A DNA stretch of 55,678 bases from CAYQAJ01 sp964415245 (lineage in GTDB: Bacteria; Planctomycetota; Planctomycetia; Pirellulales; Pirellulaceae). A model generated the notes under the pieces. That model was not told where the DNA came from, did not search any database, and worked only from the letters and a program-made list of their open reading frames with translations. The position numbers and the translations under genes were made by a program. The stretch spans positions 1 through 55,678 of the forward strand of contig CAYQAJ010000003.1 of NCBI GenBank assembly GCA_964415245.1, read 5' to 3'. Shown one piece after another: positions 1 through 8,653 of the stretch. The stretch's first letter is position 1. Every line of letters begins with the position of its first letter.

Positions 1-171
1 TGCGCGGCGCAACACTGATGTCCGGCGCCAAAAAATGTGGGTAAGAACAAGGCCTGCCGGCCGGGGCTATGCGAACAAGTCAGTCGTCGCAACGGCGGTC
101 GGCGACGAGCGTTCGCCTCTCTCGCCTGCGACTTTGCCGGCAATCCCAGTCGCGATAGGCCATCGCCATTG

Positions 172-663
172 TTAGCGGACGCTGCCGGGTTTGGCTGCGT
201 CGGCCTCCCTCGTGAACTGCACGACCAGCGGCTCTTCGATGTGGCGATAATCCGCGAACCGCATGCGGATCGCCTCGCCGTGCGTGTTGCCTTCGAAGAC
301 GATCGTCTCTTCGTCGGCAAGGCTGGCGTCGACGAGCGTCGACAGGTCGTACTGCGAGCCGAACGGCGGCAACGCGCCGAACTCACAGTCGGGGCAGCGC
401 TCGCCGACCTCGATTTCCGTGGCCAGCTCGACTTTGCCTCCGCCCAGCGCGGCAGACGCCATTTCCAGGTCGATTCGGCGAGTGGCGGGCAACACCGCTA
501 CAAAGTAGCGGTACCCATGGTTGGCCCGCAGCAACACCGTCTTGGCCACGTCGCGCCCCGGCACGTGTAACTCCTGGGCCATCCGTTGGGCGCTGTACGT
601 GTCGCGGTGTCGAATGGCCTCGAATTCGACGCCGTGCTCGGTTAGGAATTGCTTGATGTTCAT
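172..663 (-). CDS. YbaK/ProX-type aminoacyl-tRNA deacylase
   Basis: A 163-residue soluble protein of the YbaK/prolyl-tRNA-synthetase-associated fold. Family members hydrolyse mischarged aminoacyl-tRNAs in trans in the cytoplasm. The fold is visible in the N-terminal HRDTYSAQRMAQELHV segment, the central AKTVLLRANHGYRYFVAVLP strand region and the later CEFGALPPFGS glycine/proline loop, which forms the substrate pocket in the family. The start ATG at 663 is preceded by a good ribosome-binding site (GGAAGGAG). An in-frame extension upstream to 729 exists but lacks such support. It lies 137 bp downstream of the CBS gene on the same strand and may be cotranscribed with it. The family is fairly sure; the particular tRNA substrate is unknown. 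Confidence 0.85.
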   Translation of the reverse strand: MNIKQFLTEHGVEFEAIRHRDTYSAQRMAQELHVPGRDVAKTVLLRANHGYRYFVAVLPATRRIDLEMASAALGGGKVELATEIEVGERCPDCEFGALPPFGSQYDLSTLVDASLADEETIVFEGNTHGEAIRMRFADYRHIEEPLVVQFTREADAAKPGSVR

Positions 664-800
664 TTTGGTTTTCTCCTTCCTGCCGTTAGCCATCGGGACG
701 AACGGCGGCGTGCCACGTTCGGCCCGCACGGGTTAAATTACACGATTGTCCCGCGCACCGCTGCCGGCGCGATCCCACGAAACGGGGCACGCCACGAGCC

Positions 801-1238
801 TCACTTTGCCGCCAGGCACGCCGGTCCTTCGCGACGCATCAGCGCACCGACCTCGGCCATTTCCTCGGCCAACAGGCACAGCGCGTCGTCCAGGCTCAAC
901 AGACCGACTAGCTTGCCCGACTGGTCGACGACCGGAAGCCGTCGGAACGGACCGCTCCGCATCACCTCCAAGGCCATCTCGATTGGCGTGTTCTCGTCGA
1001 CAGTTCGCGGGCCGACCGTCATGGCATCCGCGACCGTGGTGTTCATCCCATCCCGGCCCTGCGCCAGGATCTTTACCACCAGATCCCGATCGGTGACAAT
1101 TCCCGCGGGCCGGCCCTCGGCATCCACCACGACCAGCGTGCCGACGTTTCGGTCGTTCATTCGCCGGGCGACCGCTTGGACACTTTCGTCCGGCTCGGCC
1201 GTGTCGACCTCCCGAACGCAGATTCTTCCAACTGACAT
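801..1238 (-). CDS. Tandem CBS-domain protein
   Basis: A 145-residue cytoplasmic protein made almost wholly of two CBS motifs, about residues 8-62 and 72-128. The typical CBS signatures are visible: NVGTLVVVDAEGRPAGIVTD in the first, and RRLPVVDQSGKLVGLLSLDD in the second. Stand-alone CBS pairs bind adenine nucleotides and often act as energy or stress sensors. The ATG at 1238 is preferred because GGGAG lies 8 bp upstream; a TTG 6 bp further out sits too close to that site. It is transcribed away from the baeRF gene. The ligand and partner cannot be read from sequence. Confidence 0.88.
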   Translation of the reverse strand: MSVGRICVREVDTAEPDESVQAVARRMNDRNVGTLVVVDAEGRPAGIVTDRDLVVKILAQGRDGMNTTVADAMTVGPRTVDENTPIEMALEVMRSGPFRRLPVVDQSGKLVGLLSLDDALCLLAEEMAEVGALMRREGPACLAAK

Positions 1239-1615
1239 CGCCAAGTCTCCCTAAGTTATCCCGCGACAGGACGAACTTTCCTTCCCGCCGCGGTGCAGTA
1301 CACGACTTCAACCCTGCGTGGGCAATAAAGGTGCAAACGGGATGCCGTCGGCACTCGCACGTTTCCCGGCAAAAACGAAGGCGATTGTTCCGGTGGACGT
1401 GCACGCCCGCACGAAGACCGTGCTGGCTCGCACACGCGGTCGATTGCGGGCGCTACGCGGCCTATAGGCGTCTGTGCAGATGACGGCCCAGCGGCCAGAA
1501 TAAGGCCAGCGCTCCTGGACAACCAACCCTCGCGATCGCCTGCCCGAGGCGGGGCGTCGTTGGCACGGCGATTGCCCCATCACTTGTCGCCCACTACCAA
1601 AGAAAACTACTGCCA
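1239..1615. other. Intergenic region between divergent CBS and baeRF genes
   Basis: A 377-bp divergent promoter region between the minus-strand CBS gene and the plus-strand baeRF gene. I see no convincing gene, hairpin or repeat. It should contain promoters for both directions, but no clear -35/-10 pair stands out. Confidence 0.5.
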
Positions 1616-2767
1616 ATGGACGATTTCTCCGCCGGTGACCTGCGCCAACTGATGGAAAAACAGCCGGGTCTGTGCGTGAGCGTATTGCTGCCGACGCACG
1701 TCGCGGGACAACAGGCGCAGCAAGACCCCGTGCGCTTGAAAAACCTGCTCAATCGGGCCGAAGAAATGCTCACGGCTGCCGGAATGCGCGGCCCTCAAGC
1801 CCGTGATCTGCTGCACCCAGTGCGATTGCTGCCCGAGAACGCCGACTTTTGGGAGCGGCGCGGTTGTGGTTTGGCGGTGTTCGTAAGCGAAGGCGCGACG
1901 CACTGTTACCGGGTCCCGCTCGACTTCGCGGAGGCGGTCGTCGTCAATCGGCGGTTCTTCGTCAAGCCGATGCTGCCGCTGTTAGGGATGCGACGCCGCT
2001 ACCTTGTGCTGGCACTGAGCCAGAATCGCGTCCGCGTGGTCGACGTCGACGGACAAAGCATGCGCGAGTTGAGTGTGCCCGGCATGCCCGAGAACTTGAA
2101 GGAGGCGCTGAACATCAGCTCGGTCGACGCGGGTCAGCAGGTGCACTCGGGAATGCGGGGCAGCCTGGGCAAGCAGGCGGCAGTCTTCCACGGACAGGGG
2201 GGACAGCGGGATACCGCCAAAAGCGACATCGCCCAGTTTTTCCGGATCGTCGACGCCGCTCTCTCGGACTCGCTGCAAAAGGCTCGACCGCCATTGATCC
2301 TGGCCGGCGTGGACTACTTGCTTCCCATTTACCGGCAGGTGACGGGTTACGCCAACGTGGCGGAAGAAGAAGTCACGGGCAACTTTGACTACGCCAACGA
2401 CCTCCAACTGCGCGAGCGGTCCGAGCCGATCGCGGAGCGCATTTTCCGGCGCGAGCGCGACCGGGCAGCGGCACACTACCGCAAGCTGGCCGGTACGGGA
2501 AAGGCGACCGACGACGTGAGCCAGATCGTACCGGCCGCGCACGAAGGGCGAGTCGACACGCTCTTTCTCGACTGGCGCTCGAGCCAGCCGGGAACGTTCG
2601 ACGCCGCTAGCCGGAAAGTTACCGTGTGCAGCGAGGTGACGGCAGAAACCGACGATCTGGTCGATATGGCGGCGGCCGCGACGCTCGACGGCAGGGGCAC
2701 CGTGTATGCCGTCGAACGGGCAGAGATGCCCACCGGTGCACCACTGGCTGCCCTGTTCCGCTACTGA
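1616..2767 (+). CDS. baeRF family 3 protein (bacterial eRF1-like)
   Basis: A 383-residue soluble protein matching the bacterial archaeo-eukaryotic release factor family 3. These proteins share the eRF1/Pelota-like fold and are suspected to act at the ribosome or in stress and quality control; their biochemical role is not settled. Family hallmarks are visible: RRRYLVLALSQNRVRVVD in the centre, then PLILAGVDYLLPIYRQVTGY, then HYRKLAGTGKATDD, the EGRVDTLFLD strand, and the C-terminal ending PLAALFRY. The length is normal for the family. No clear ribosome-binding site precedes the ATG, so it may start leaderless or from a weak site. It diverges from the CBS gene, which fits a small stress-response neighbourhood (inference). 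Confidence 0.85.
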   Translation: MDDFSAGDLRQLMEKQPGLCVSVLLPTHVAGQQAQQDPVRLKNLLNRAEEMLTAAGMRGPQARDLLHPVRLLPENADFWERRGCGLAVFVSEGATHCYRVPLDFAEAVVVNRRFFVKPMLPLLGMRRRYLVLALSQNRVRVVDVDGQSMRELSVPGMPENLKEALNISSVDAGQQVHSGMRGSLGKQAAVFHGQGGQRDTAKSDIAQFFRIVDAALSDSLQKARPPLILAGVDYLLPIYRQVTGYANVAEEEVTGNFDYANDLQLRERSEPIAERIFRRERDRAAAHYRKLAGTGKATDDVSQIVPAAHEGRVDTLFLDWRSSQPGTFDAASRKVTVCSEVTAETDDLVDMAAAATLDGRGTVYAVERAEMPTGAPLAALFRY

Positions 2768-3087
2768 CCCTGGGTCCTCGATCGGCCAGCTTTCGTGTCG
2801 GCCGCCGGTGCCGGATCGACTGTAACTAGCTGCTCAGCAATGGCTTAGAAAGCATTGAAATCGCGGCTTGGGCGTTGGTGCCGCTTTTTGTGGCCGATGC
2901 CACGATGCGAATCTGTCATAAAATGTGCGACTGGTAGGGATGGAACGGAAGGACTGGATGTGATGAATGCAGCGAGTGCATTGACAAACGCGATTATGCA
3001 AATAACATAGAATGTGCAATCTGGATCGTTTGTAGCGGTGTCATCTTCGCCCGGTCTGCTCACCTTACTCAGCTTCTGGAGGCTTCC
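2768..3087. other. AT-richer leader region before the small secreted protein gene
   Basis: 320 bp with lower GC than its surroundings. The distal half holds the candidate promoter at 2981-3008 and a ribosome-binding site (GGAGG) just before the ATG at 3088. Two short minus-strand ORFs here have no recognisable content and I do not call them. Confidence 0.5.
2981..3008 (+). promoter_or_regulatory. Candidate sigma70-type promoter of the small secreted protein gene
   Basis: A perfect -35 hexamer TTGACA (2981-2986), a 16-bp spacer and TAACAT (3003-3008, 4 of 6 matches to TATAAT). Predicted start about 73 nt before the ATG of the 141-residue secreted protein. By eye only. Confidence 0.4.
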
Positions 3088-3513
3088 ATGAGGACTGCAA
3101 TTGTTGTCGCGCTATTGGTTGTTGGATTGACCGCTGTCCCTGCGCTGGCAGGCGATGGCCAGGTTCCGCAGGGGCGTCTGAAGGCGCTCGGCTTGAGCGG
3201 TGCTCGCGTCATGTCGGATACGCAAGCCCTGCGGATTCGGGGCATGAGCTCCAGCGCCCAAGTCACGGGCCTCTCGTTGAGCAGTTCGGTGGTATTCGAC
3301 CCCGAAACGGGGAGTGTGGATACAAAGACGAACTCCTTCTTCACCCGAAACACCTCGCATAATGGCGGTTTGCACAATTCGTCGAAGGCGGCGGGTATTG
3401 GTGGGACCGGAAGCTTCTCCAACTTAAGCATCAACATCAACAATGGCGACTACAAGTTCAATGGCACGGCATCCGGGGTCGGAGGGTTCTTCGGCTTTGG
3501 GTTTGCGCGCTAA
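3088..3513 (+). CDS. Small secreted protein with leader-like motif, paralogue 1
   Basis: 141 residues. A Sec signal peptide (residues 1 to about 21, cut after VPALA) is followed by a conserved segment, GDGQVPQGRLKALGL, then MSDTQALRIRGM. The rest is rich in Gly, Ser, Asn and Thr and ends in the aromatic/Gly motif GVGGFFGFGF. It aligns along its full length with the 157-residue protein at 8654-9127, including the shared G-E/D-GQVPQ block, SD-x5-IRGM, an NGGL segment and a KFNG-x5-GG-F tail. Spacing of S, I and G in the post-signal motif matches a double-glycine leader (LSxxELxxIxGG), with Met at the last position. I infer an exported structural or amyloid-like subunit processed by the nearby C39 peptidase; no function is established. 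The start is supported by GGAGG 5 bp upstream and the gene is followed by a strong terminator. Confidence 0.75.
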   Translation: MRTAIVVALLVVGLTAVPALAGDGQVPQGRLKALGLSGARVMSDTQALRIRGMSSSAQVTGLSLSSSVVFDPETGSVDTKTNSFFTRNTSHNGGLHNSSKAAGIGGTGSFSNLSININNGDYKFNGTASGVGGFFGFGFAR

Positions 3514-3991
3514 TCGTTCGGAGACATTGTTGGTGATCGAAACACAGGGGGCGCGACGAGGTTCGCCGTCGTCTGCGTAGCGATCGCCGGGTACCGACTC
3601 AGGGATCGCCGCTCTAACAGGTGCTTCGAATTCAGTTCAGCCCCTCGTGTCGTTGCGACGCGAGGGGTTTTTTCGTGCGCGTCGGGCGAGGTCGCGCGAC
3701 GAGTCGGACCGCATCGCGCACTGGCCTCGCTGGTCGTACTGGCTGCTAGCAGCTTTCGACTGCATTGCCTCCGAATCTGCGGGTCCGGCAAGAGAATCCG
3801 TCAAGCCTTAACGGTTATTCCGACGATACCGATTCTGCTGGTGAGTAAGGTCGCACCGGTTGTAGCGATTGTGCAGCCAGTGTGCGCGTTTCGGCATGCG
3901 CCACGTGATCGCGCCATAGGGAACGATTCCCCTTCTGACAGGCACTCGATTTCCCGGGCTCCGCAAGATTGCATTAGCAAAGGGGCGTGCA
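3514..3991. other. Intergenic region with terminator, before the BBP7-like gene
   Basis: 478 bp. The first part carries the terminator at 3641-3673. The remainder is presumably promoter and leader for the barrel gene at 3992, which has a good ribosome-binding site (AAGGGG, 6 bp spacing). Open frames on the opposite strand look like chance frames. Confidence 0.5.
3641..3673 (+). terminator. Rho-independent terminator after paralogue 1
   Basis: A 12-bp stem (CCCCTCGTGTCG pairing with CGACGCGAGGGG, one G-T wobble) with a TTG loop, followed at once by six T residues. It lies about 128 bp after the stop codon and separates the small gene from the downstream barrel genes. Confidence 0.85.
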
Positions 3992-5473
3992 ATGAGACTC
4001 TTGAGGTTGTGCGTATCGGCGGCACTCGTCTTGGCGGCACTCGATACCGCTCGCGCCCAGATCAGCGCTCCTGCCCCTCCGCCCCCGCCGGGCTTTGGGG
4101 TCATGGTGTCGGGTCCGGCATACAATCCGGGCCTGCCCGGAGCGCCATTGCCGAGGCCTTATTCGGCCCCTTGGCTACAGCCGGCGTATCCACAAGGTGC
4201 GCCGCCCCCCTATCCGCCCGGGAACTACGATGTGACCCCAGTTGGGCCGCCGGGCGGAGTTGCGCCGTGGGCTCCGCCCCCCGGAGTGAACTATCAGCCC
4301 CAATATCCGCCGCCTCCATCGGATCCCCGACAGTTTGGTCCCATGGCGGCGCTGACATCCGCTTACGAGCCCGACGCAAGTGGCGGCGATCAGCAGTTCG
4401 TCGATCAGGTTGCGCCGGATGCCTTGGGGGATGAGGCGCTTCCCCCGGATCGGTCGAGTTACGAATACGAATACGAAGACGAAAGCGATCGAGAGTGGAC
4501 CGATTCCGACGGAATGTACTGCGACGACAGTCTGTGGGGCTGTTGCCAATCGTGCATGCCGTCGGGTTTGTTACTCGGCGTCGAGGGCGTGTTTCTCGTC
4601 CCCGTCAGCGAACCGACGCGATCGGTGACGATGACGAATCTGCTTACGCTTGAGTCGTTCTCCGGCGATTCCGACCCCGGCCTCGGCGCCGGCGTGCGTG
4701 CCTGGATCGGCATGCAGCACTCCGGCGGCTGGGGTTATCGCTTCCGTTATACCCATCTGGGGAATAACACGCTTCGCCCGCGGCCCGGTGTCCCTGTCAA
4801 CGCCGAGCCGGCCCTGCTGGAAACGTATTACCTCAATGGCGACGTGCTGGACTTTGAAGTGGGGCCCCAGTTCTGCTTCCGCGACTGGGTCGTCGATGTC
4901 TCGTTCGGCGGGCGATACGCCCACATGGAGAGAAACGCATCCGTTTTGGGCTACGGCGAAGTAGGGGGAGTCGACCTGTACGGACTGGCCATGGGAGCTC
5001 ACGAGATCGACGGGGTCGGCTTCACGTTTGCGTTGGGGGCGCACCGCCCGATGTATCTCTGCAATATGCAGGGGTGGAATCTGCTGGCGAACGTCCGCGG
5101 TTCGGTATTGGTGGCCGAAGGAACGGCTTCGGCCCTGACCGACGCGGGCGCCTTCACCACCACTCCGGCTGCCGCGTTTTCCCGGAATCACGCCTCCGCC
5201 TCGCAGGATTGCTTCGCTTCGTTCATTGGCGAAGTGCAACTGGGCGTGGAATACCACTACCCCCTGTGCAACTCTCCCGCGCTGTTTTTCTTTCGCGCCG
5301 TGGCAGAGTATCAATACTGGGGAATGGGCAACACAATGGCCACGACGGGTTCGTTCGCGTTTCTCGACGACGGTCCAGCCACTTTCGGCGGCCGGGTCGA
5401 CGCCTTTTCCGACGCCACCAACACGGACCTGAACCTGATCGGGTTCTCGTTGGGCGCCGGTCTGACTTATTGA
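3992..5473 (+). CDS. BBP7-like outer-membrane beta-barrel protein
   Basis: 493 residues. A signal peptide (1 to about 22, cut near DTARA) leads into a low-complexity Pro/Tyr-rich linker (about 25-120), an acidic Tyr/Glu/Asp stretch (about 150-172) and a Cys-rich turn (WGCCQSC). A C-terminal region from about residue 187 follows, with alternating hydrophobic strands such as GWGYRFRYTHLG and FEVGPQFCFRDWVVDVSFGG, ending in a strand at the C terminus. This matches the planctomycete-enriched putative beta-barrel porin family 7 (BBP7). The Pro-rich linker is typical of planctomycete surface proteins. It is in the same direction as the next barrel and the C39 gene, so it may share their operon. Pore activity or ligand is unknown. 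Confidence 0.7.
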   Translation: MRLLRLCVSAALVLAALDTARAQISAPAPPPPPGFGVMVSGPAYNPGLPGAPLPRPYSAPWLQPAYPQGAPPPYPPGNYDVTPVGPPGGVAPWAPPPGVNYQPQYPPPPSDPRQFGPMAALTSAYEPDASGGDQQFVDQVAPDALGDEALPPDRSSYEYEYEDESDREWTDSDGMYCDDSLWGCCQSCMPSGLLLGVEGVFLVPVSEPTRSVTMTNLLTLESFSGDSDPGLGAGVRAWIGMQHSGGWGYRFRYTHLGNNTLRPRPGVPVNAEPALLETYYLNGDVLDFEVGPQFCFRDWVVDVSFGGRYAHMERNASVLGYGEVGGVDLYGLAMGAHEIDGVGFTFALGAHRPMYLCNMQGWNLLANVRGSVLVAEGTASALTDAGAFTTTPAAAFSRNHASASQDCFASFIGEVQLGVEYHYPLCNSPALFFFRAVAEYQYWGMGNTMATTGSFAFLDDGPATFGGRVDAFSDATNTDLNLIGFSLGAGLTY

Positions 5474-5641
5474 ACGGCGAGGTGTCGCTCCCTCTTTCGT
5501 GTCCAGGCGATTATCGAACCATACAAAACAACGACCAGGCATGTTCTGCCTTCCTCACGTCGGCACCCATCGCGGAGCCATCGGGATTTCGATCGGGCAG
5601 TTCACGTCACGCGTGACGCCGCGGCCTACGAGCAAGGTGAC

Positions 5642-7261
5642 ATGAACGCGACGCCAAAGTCATGCGGGAAGAGCACGGGCCGCGTTCGCGTCGCGACGCG
5701 ACTGCTGGTGAGCGCTTCGCTCGCCGTCGCAATGATTTCCACCGCCGCGCCGCCTGCCGCCCAGTCGTCCTATACTCCCGAGGGACCGACTCCCACTCCT
5801 GCACGAGCTCCCGAGCCGGCAGGTCATCCGCAGCCCAACGGCGATGCCGGCCTCCATCTGGGGATCGCCGTCACTTCGACGCCTCGCGACACCGCTCACG
5901 AAAGCCAGTTGTCCCCCACCCCACTGCGGCAATCGGATCCGCAGCAGGATGTCGCGCGACGCGTGCCCGTCTACCGGGAGCCCGACGGCAATCCCGAGCG
6001 GCACCAGCTTCCTGGCGGGCAACCGCATTCGCCGGGGATGATGGATCGGCGGCCCGTCTCGCCTCCGCAGTGGTACCCGCCTCCTGCCAGTGGAAACTTT
6101 ATTGCGCCGGAAGTGGTCAATCAGGTGCCCGACGCGGCTCCTGCTTGGTATCCACCTCCTATTATCGTGGACTCATTACCGCCCAGCGCGATTCCGCCGT
6201 GGGTTGGCCCGCCTCCCGACTGGCGGAGTGCCGTGGGCTATCCGGTTGGGATGCAGCCCGTGCCGCCCCCCCCAGTTCAGATCGCCCTGGTCCAACCGCC
6301 GAGCAGCGATGTCCCGAGCACGTCGGCACAACCGCCGATCGAAGATATCCCGAGCCCTCCGCCGCGGGGACTACCGGAGGGGCAAAGGATCGGGCGTGCC
6401 CCGGAGGAGAGCAACGCCACCCTGCAATTCTTACGCGACGAATCGGTTTTGCTCAAGCCGTGCGAACGCCAGATCGAAGTAAGCCTGCAGTACCAGATCG
6501 ACGAGAGCGACTTTGCCGCGGCGCGTCTCGACGGCAACGTGCTGGTGGTCGACGAATTGCGGCAACGGCAACGGCTGCTGGTCATGCCGCTGGAATTCCG
6601 CATGGGGCTGACGCCCGTCACGCAGGGCTTCGTCCGCGTGCCGTTCGGATGGTCGAACGGCGAGTTTACATTTGCCGGCCAGGACGAATTCAGCAACAAT
6701 GGCGGACTGGGCGACGTTAGCGCCGGCCTGACGCGGGAGTTCTGGCGGGGAGGCGACGGTTTTCCCACGATCCTGGGGTCGATCGTGTTTTCGGCGCCGA
6801 CCGGCAACAGCAGCCTGGCGACGTCGCTCACCGTGCCGCAATCCAGTTTGGGCGAGGGGTTCTGGACGTTGAGCATCGCCGGTACGGTGATTCAGACCTT
6901 CGATCCGGTGGTGATTTTCTACGGCGCCGGCTACCGTCACCGATTCGAGAACAACATCGACGGGTTCGACGTCATTCCGGGCCAGCAGGCTTTTTACCGC
7001 TTCGGTGCCGGCTTTGCCGTCAGTCCACAAGTCACGTTCAGCGCCGCGTTTTCGGGGTCCTTCCTCGGCCGCGATACGGTGGACGGGGTGCCGATCGAAG
7101 GTACCATTCGCGAACCGATCAATCTCCGCCTGGCCGTCACGATCATTCGCGATGAAAAGCAAAGGCCCTATGGATCAATTCGTACGGTGGAACCGTTTGT
7201 CAATTTCGGCCTGACCGAGGAGGCCGTCGATACCGCGTTCGGCGTGAGCTGGACTTGGTAA
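5642..7261 (+). CDS. Secreted Pro-rich protein with C-terminal 'transporter' beta-barrel
   Basis: 539 residues. Signal peptide (about 1-40), then a long Pro/Ser/Gln-rich linker to about residue 255, then a roughly 280-residue barrel domain beginning near residue 260 and ending in a typical aromatic final residue (SWTW). Barrel strands include PVTQGFVRVPFGW, GLGDVSAGLTREFWRG, PTILGSIVFSAPTG and DPVVIFYGAGYRHRF. The pattern fits the broad outer-membrane 'transporter' barrel family (Phenol_MetA_deg-like), often found next to C39 peptidase genes; FapF of the Pseudomonas amyloid system is a functional analogue. Directly upstream of the C39 gene (104 bp). I infer an export channel or anchor for the flanking small secreted proteins. 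The ATG has AAGG 4 bp upstream. Confidence 0.7.
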   Translation: MNATPKSCGKSTGRVRVATRLLVSASLAVAMISTAAPPAAQSSYTPEGPTPTPARAPEPAGHPQPNGDAGLHLGIAVTSTPRDTAHESQLSPTPLRQSDPQQDVARRVPVYREPDGNPERHQLPGGQPHSPGMMDRRPVSPPQWYPPPASGNFIAPEVVNQVPDAAPAWYPPPIIVDSLPPSAIPPWVGPPPDWRSAVGYPVGMQPVPPPPVQIALVQPPSSDVPSTSAQPPIEDIPSPPPRGLPEGQRIGRAPEESNATLQFLRDESVLLKPCERQIEVSLQYQIDESDFAAARLDGNVLVVDELRQRQRLLVMPLEFRMGLTPVTQGFVRVPFGWSNGEFTFAGQDEFSNNGGLGDVSAGLTREFWRGGDGFPTILGSIVFSAPTGNSSLATSLTVPQSSLGEGFWTLSIAGTVIQTFDPVVIFYGAGYRHRFENNIDGFDVIPGQQAFYRFGAGFAVSPQVTFSAAFSGSFLGRDTVDGVPIEGTIREPINLRLAVTIIRDEKQRPYGSIRTVEPFVNFGLTEEAVDTAFGVSWTW

Positions 7262-7365
7262 TTCGTGCCCCGCGCCGCCCGGCGACGACCACGGTGTACT
7301 TCGACGTCGGTTCGCGTCACATCGGGGCACGTCATTTCTCCGAGCGCCGCAAACAGGAAATCGCC

Positions 7366-8127
7366 ATGACCAGTGCCAAGGTAGTCGCTACTCAACAGCG
7401 GAGCGCGTTTCTCGTCCTTCGCATTGCGGTGATTTGCGCGCTGGGTGCCGTTTTCGCGGTCGCGGCTTCCCCCTCCACGGCACGCGCGCAAATCTTTTTT
7501 CAGCGAGGAGAGCGAGCGCCCGTTCGCGACCCCGAGCGCACATTTCAGACCTATCCCGAGAGCTGGGTCGAATTGCGGCGCGAAAACGTGGTCATGCAGC
7601 AGCGCGACTACTCGTGCGGTGCGGCGGCTCTGGCCACGTTAATGCAATATCACTTGAACGGCGACGCGACGGAGCTCGGGCTGCTGCTGGAGCTGACCGA
7701 GATGCTCACGGTCGAGGAAATGGTCGATCGAGTCAAAAACGGCTTGTCGATGACCGATCTGAGACTCCTTTCCGTGCGGCTCGGCTACTTGGCATCCGTG
7801 GTGCGCCTCGACCTTAAGCAGTTGCGGGAATCGAAAGTGCCCCTGGTCGTGGGCGTCGTCGTCAACGGCTACAACCACTTCGTCGTCTACCGGGGCATGG
7901 ACGACCGGTACGTCTACTTGGCCGACCCGGCTCGCGGCAACGTCCGCACGCCCATCTTCAAGTTCCAGCAACAGTGGCAGAAGAATGCCGCACTCGTGGT
8001 CGTCAAGCCCGAGGAAACCGGCGACGTGAGATCCCTCTTCATGGTGTGGCCGGAAGAAATGTTTCTGGGCACACTCAATCGCGAGTTTGTGCGGCAGCAG
8101 GCGACGACGAAAATTCTGCCGTATTGA
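7366..8127 (+). CDS. Periplasmic C39-family cysteine peptidase
   Basis: 253 residues from the ATG at 7366 (an upstream in-frame extension overlaps the barrel gene and lacks a signal peptide). An N-terminal hydrophobic signal/anchor (about 18-42) precedes a bacteriocin-processing-type papain-like domain. The catalytic set is complete: oxyanion Gln78 in MQQRDYSCGAAA, Cys84, His171 in NGYNHFVVYRG and Asp187 in YLADPARG. C39 peptidases cleave leader peptides after Gly-Gly-type sites. Most are fused to ABC exporters; stand-alone periplasmic forms occur in systems such as Fap (FapD). Here there is no ABC domain. Position between the barrel and the second small secreted protein suggests it processes those proteins (inference). 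Confidence 0.85.
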   Translation: MTSAKVVATQQRSAFLVLRIAVICALGAVFAVAASPSTARAQIFFQRGERAPVRDPERTFQTYPESWVELRRENVVMQQRDYSCGAAALATLMQYHLNGDATELGLLLELTEMLTVEEMVDRVKNGLSMTDLRLLSVRLGYLASVVRLDLKQLRESKVPLVVGVVVNGYNHFVVYRGMDDRYVYLADPARGNVRTPIFKFQQQWQKNAALVVVKPEETGDVRSLFMVWPEEMFLGTLNREFVRQQATTKILPY

Positions 8128-8653
8128 GCACCGCGTATCCACCGCCAAGTCCTGTGCGACGGGAACCGTGTACCACGTACTGGGTACTTTGAGCCTATCC
8201 GAAAACCGTCCCAGAGAAGGGGACAGGCACATTTTGCTCCGCAGACTGCGCAAAATGAGCCAGTCCCCGACGGTTTTCGGATAGGCACTTGGTACGACGT
8301 ACTGAGTACACAAGTACCGAGCGGTTCCCCCTTCTTTTTCCAAGGCCGTCGCGCCGGTAGCGTGGCCAGGGTCGAGTTGTCTCCTGCGCACGGCCCTCGA
8401 TATTTGCCCCCAGATCGCAAGAGGCGATGGTCTTTCCACGCGGGGCGCCATGTGGAAACGTTCCCGTGTCCCATACATTCGTTACAACTGTCACGGCCGC
8501 ATCGATCCGGGAAAGAATGCGCCCTTTTCGCAATGGGAATTGCTTGCCATTCACCTTTCCTGTTTAGAGTGAAACTCACCGGTTCGGGAAGCTTGCAAAC
8601 GCTTCGCGAAAAAACATCGTGTGAGTCGCATCGTCTTTTCAGGAGAACGTGCA
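8128..8653. other. Intergenic region with palindromic repeat element
   Basis: 526 bp between the C39 gene and paralogue 2. It contains the inverted-repeat element at 8193-8286 and two near-identical direct repeats bracketing it. The rest must hold the promoter for the gene at 8654; I could not pick a convincing one. No gene is seen. Confidence 0.5.
8193..8286. repeat. Imperfect palindromic (REP/MITE-like) element, copy 1
   Basis: Perfect 18-bp outer arms (8193-8210 GCCTATCCGAAAACCGTC and its complement at 8269-8286) enclose inner arms of 19 bp with 17 matches, around GGGGACAGGCACATTTTGC. Just outside lie direct repeats TACCACGTACTGGGTAC (8171-8187) and TACGACGTACTGAGTAC (8293-8309). A degenerate second copy, opposite in orientation, is at 23404-23528. 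No ORF inside, so it would be non-autonomous if mobile. It could fold into a long RNA hairpin after the C39 gene. Confidence 0.75.

Noticed and set aside
37..570. Plus-strand frame of 177 codons over the YbaK gene
   Set aside because: It is antisense to a recognisable family protein, and its translation has no family features.
2834..3063. Minus-strand small ORFs with a hydrophobic stretch
   Set aside because: No ribosome-binding site and no recognisable content; the region looks like promoter and leader DNA.
4571..5542. Minus-strand frame of 323 codons opposite the BBP7-like gene
   Set aside because: High GC keeps the antisense frame open; the plus strand has a signal peptide, ribosome-binding site and barrel pattern.
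8193..8286. Insertion sequence
   Set aside because: The element is only 94 bp with no transposase; at most it is a non-autonomous element.
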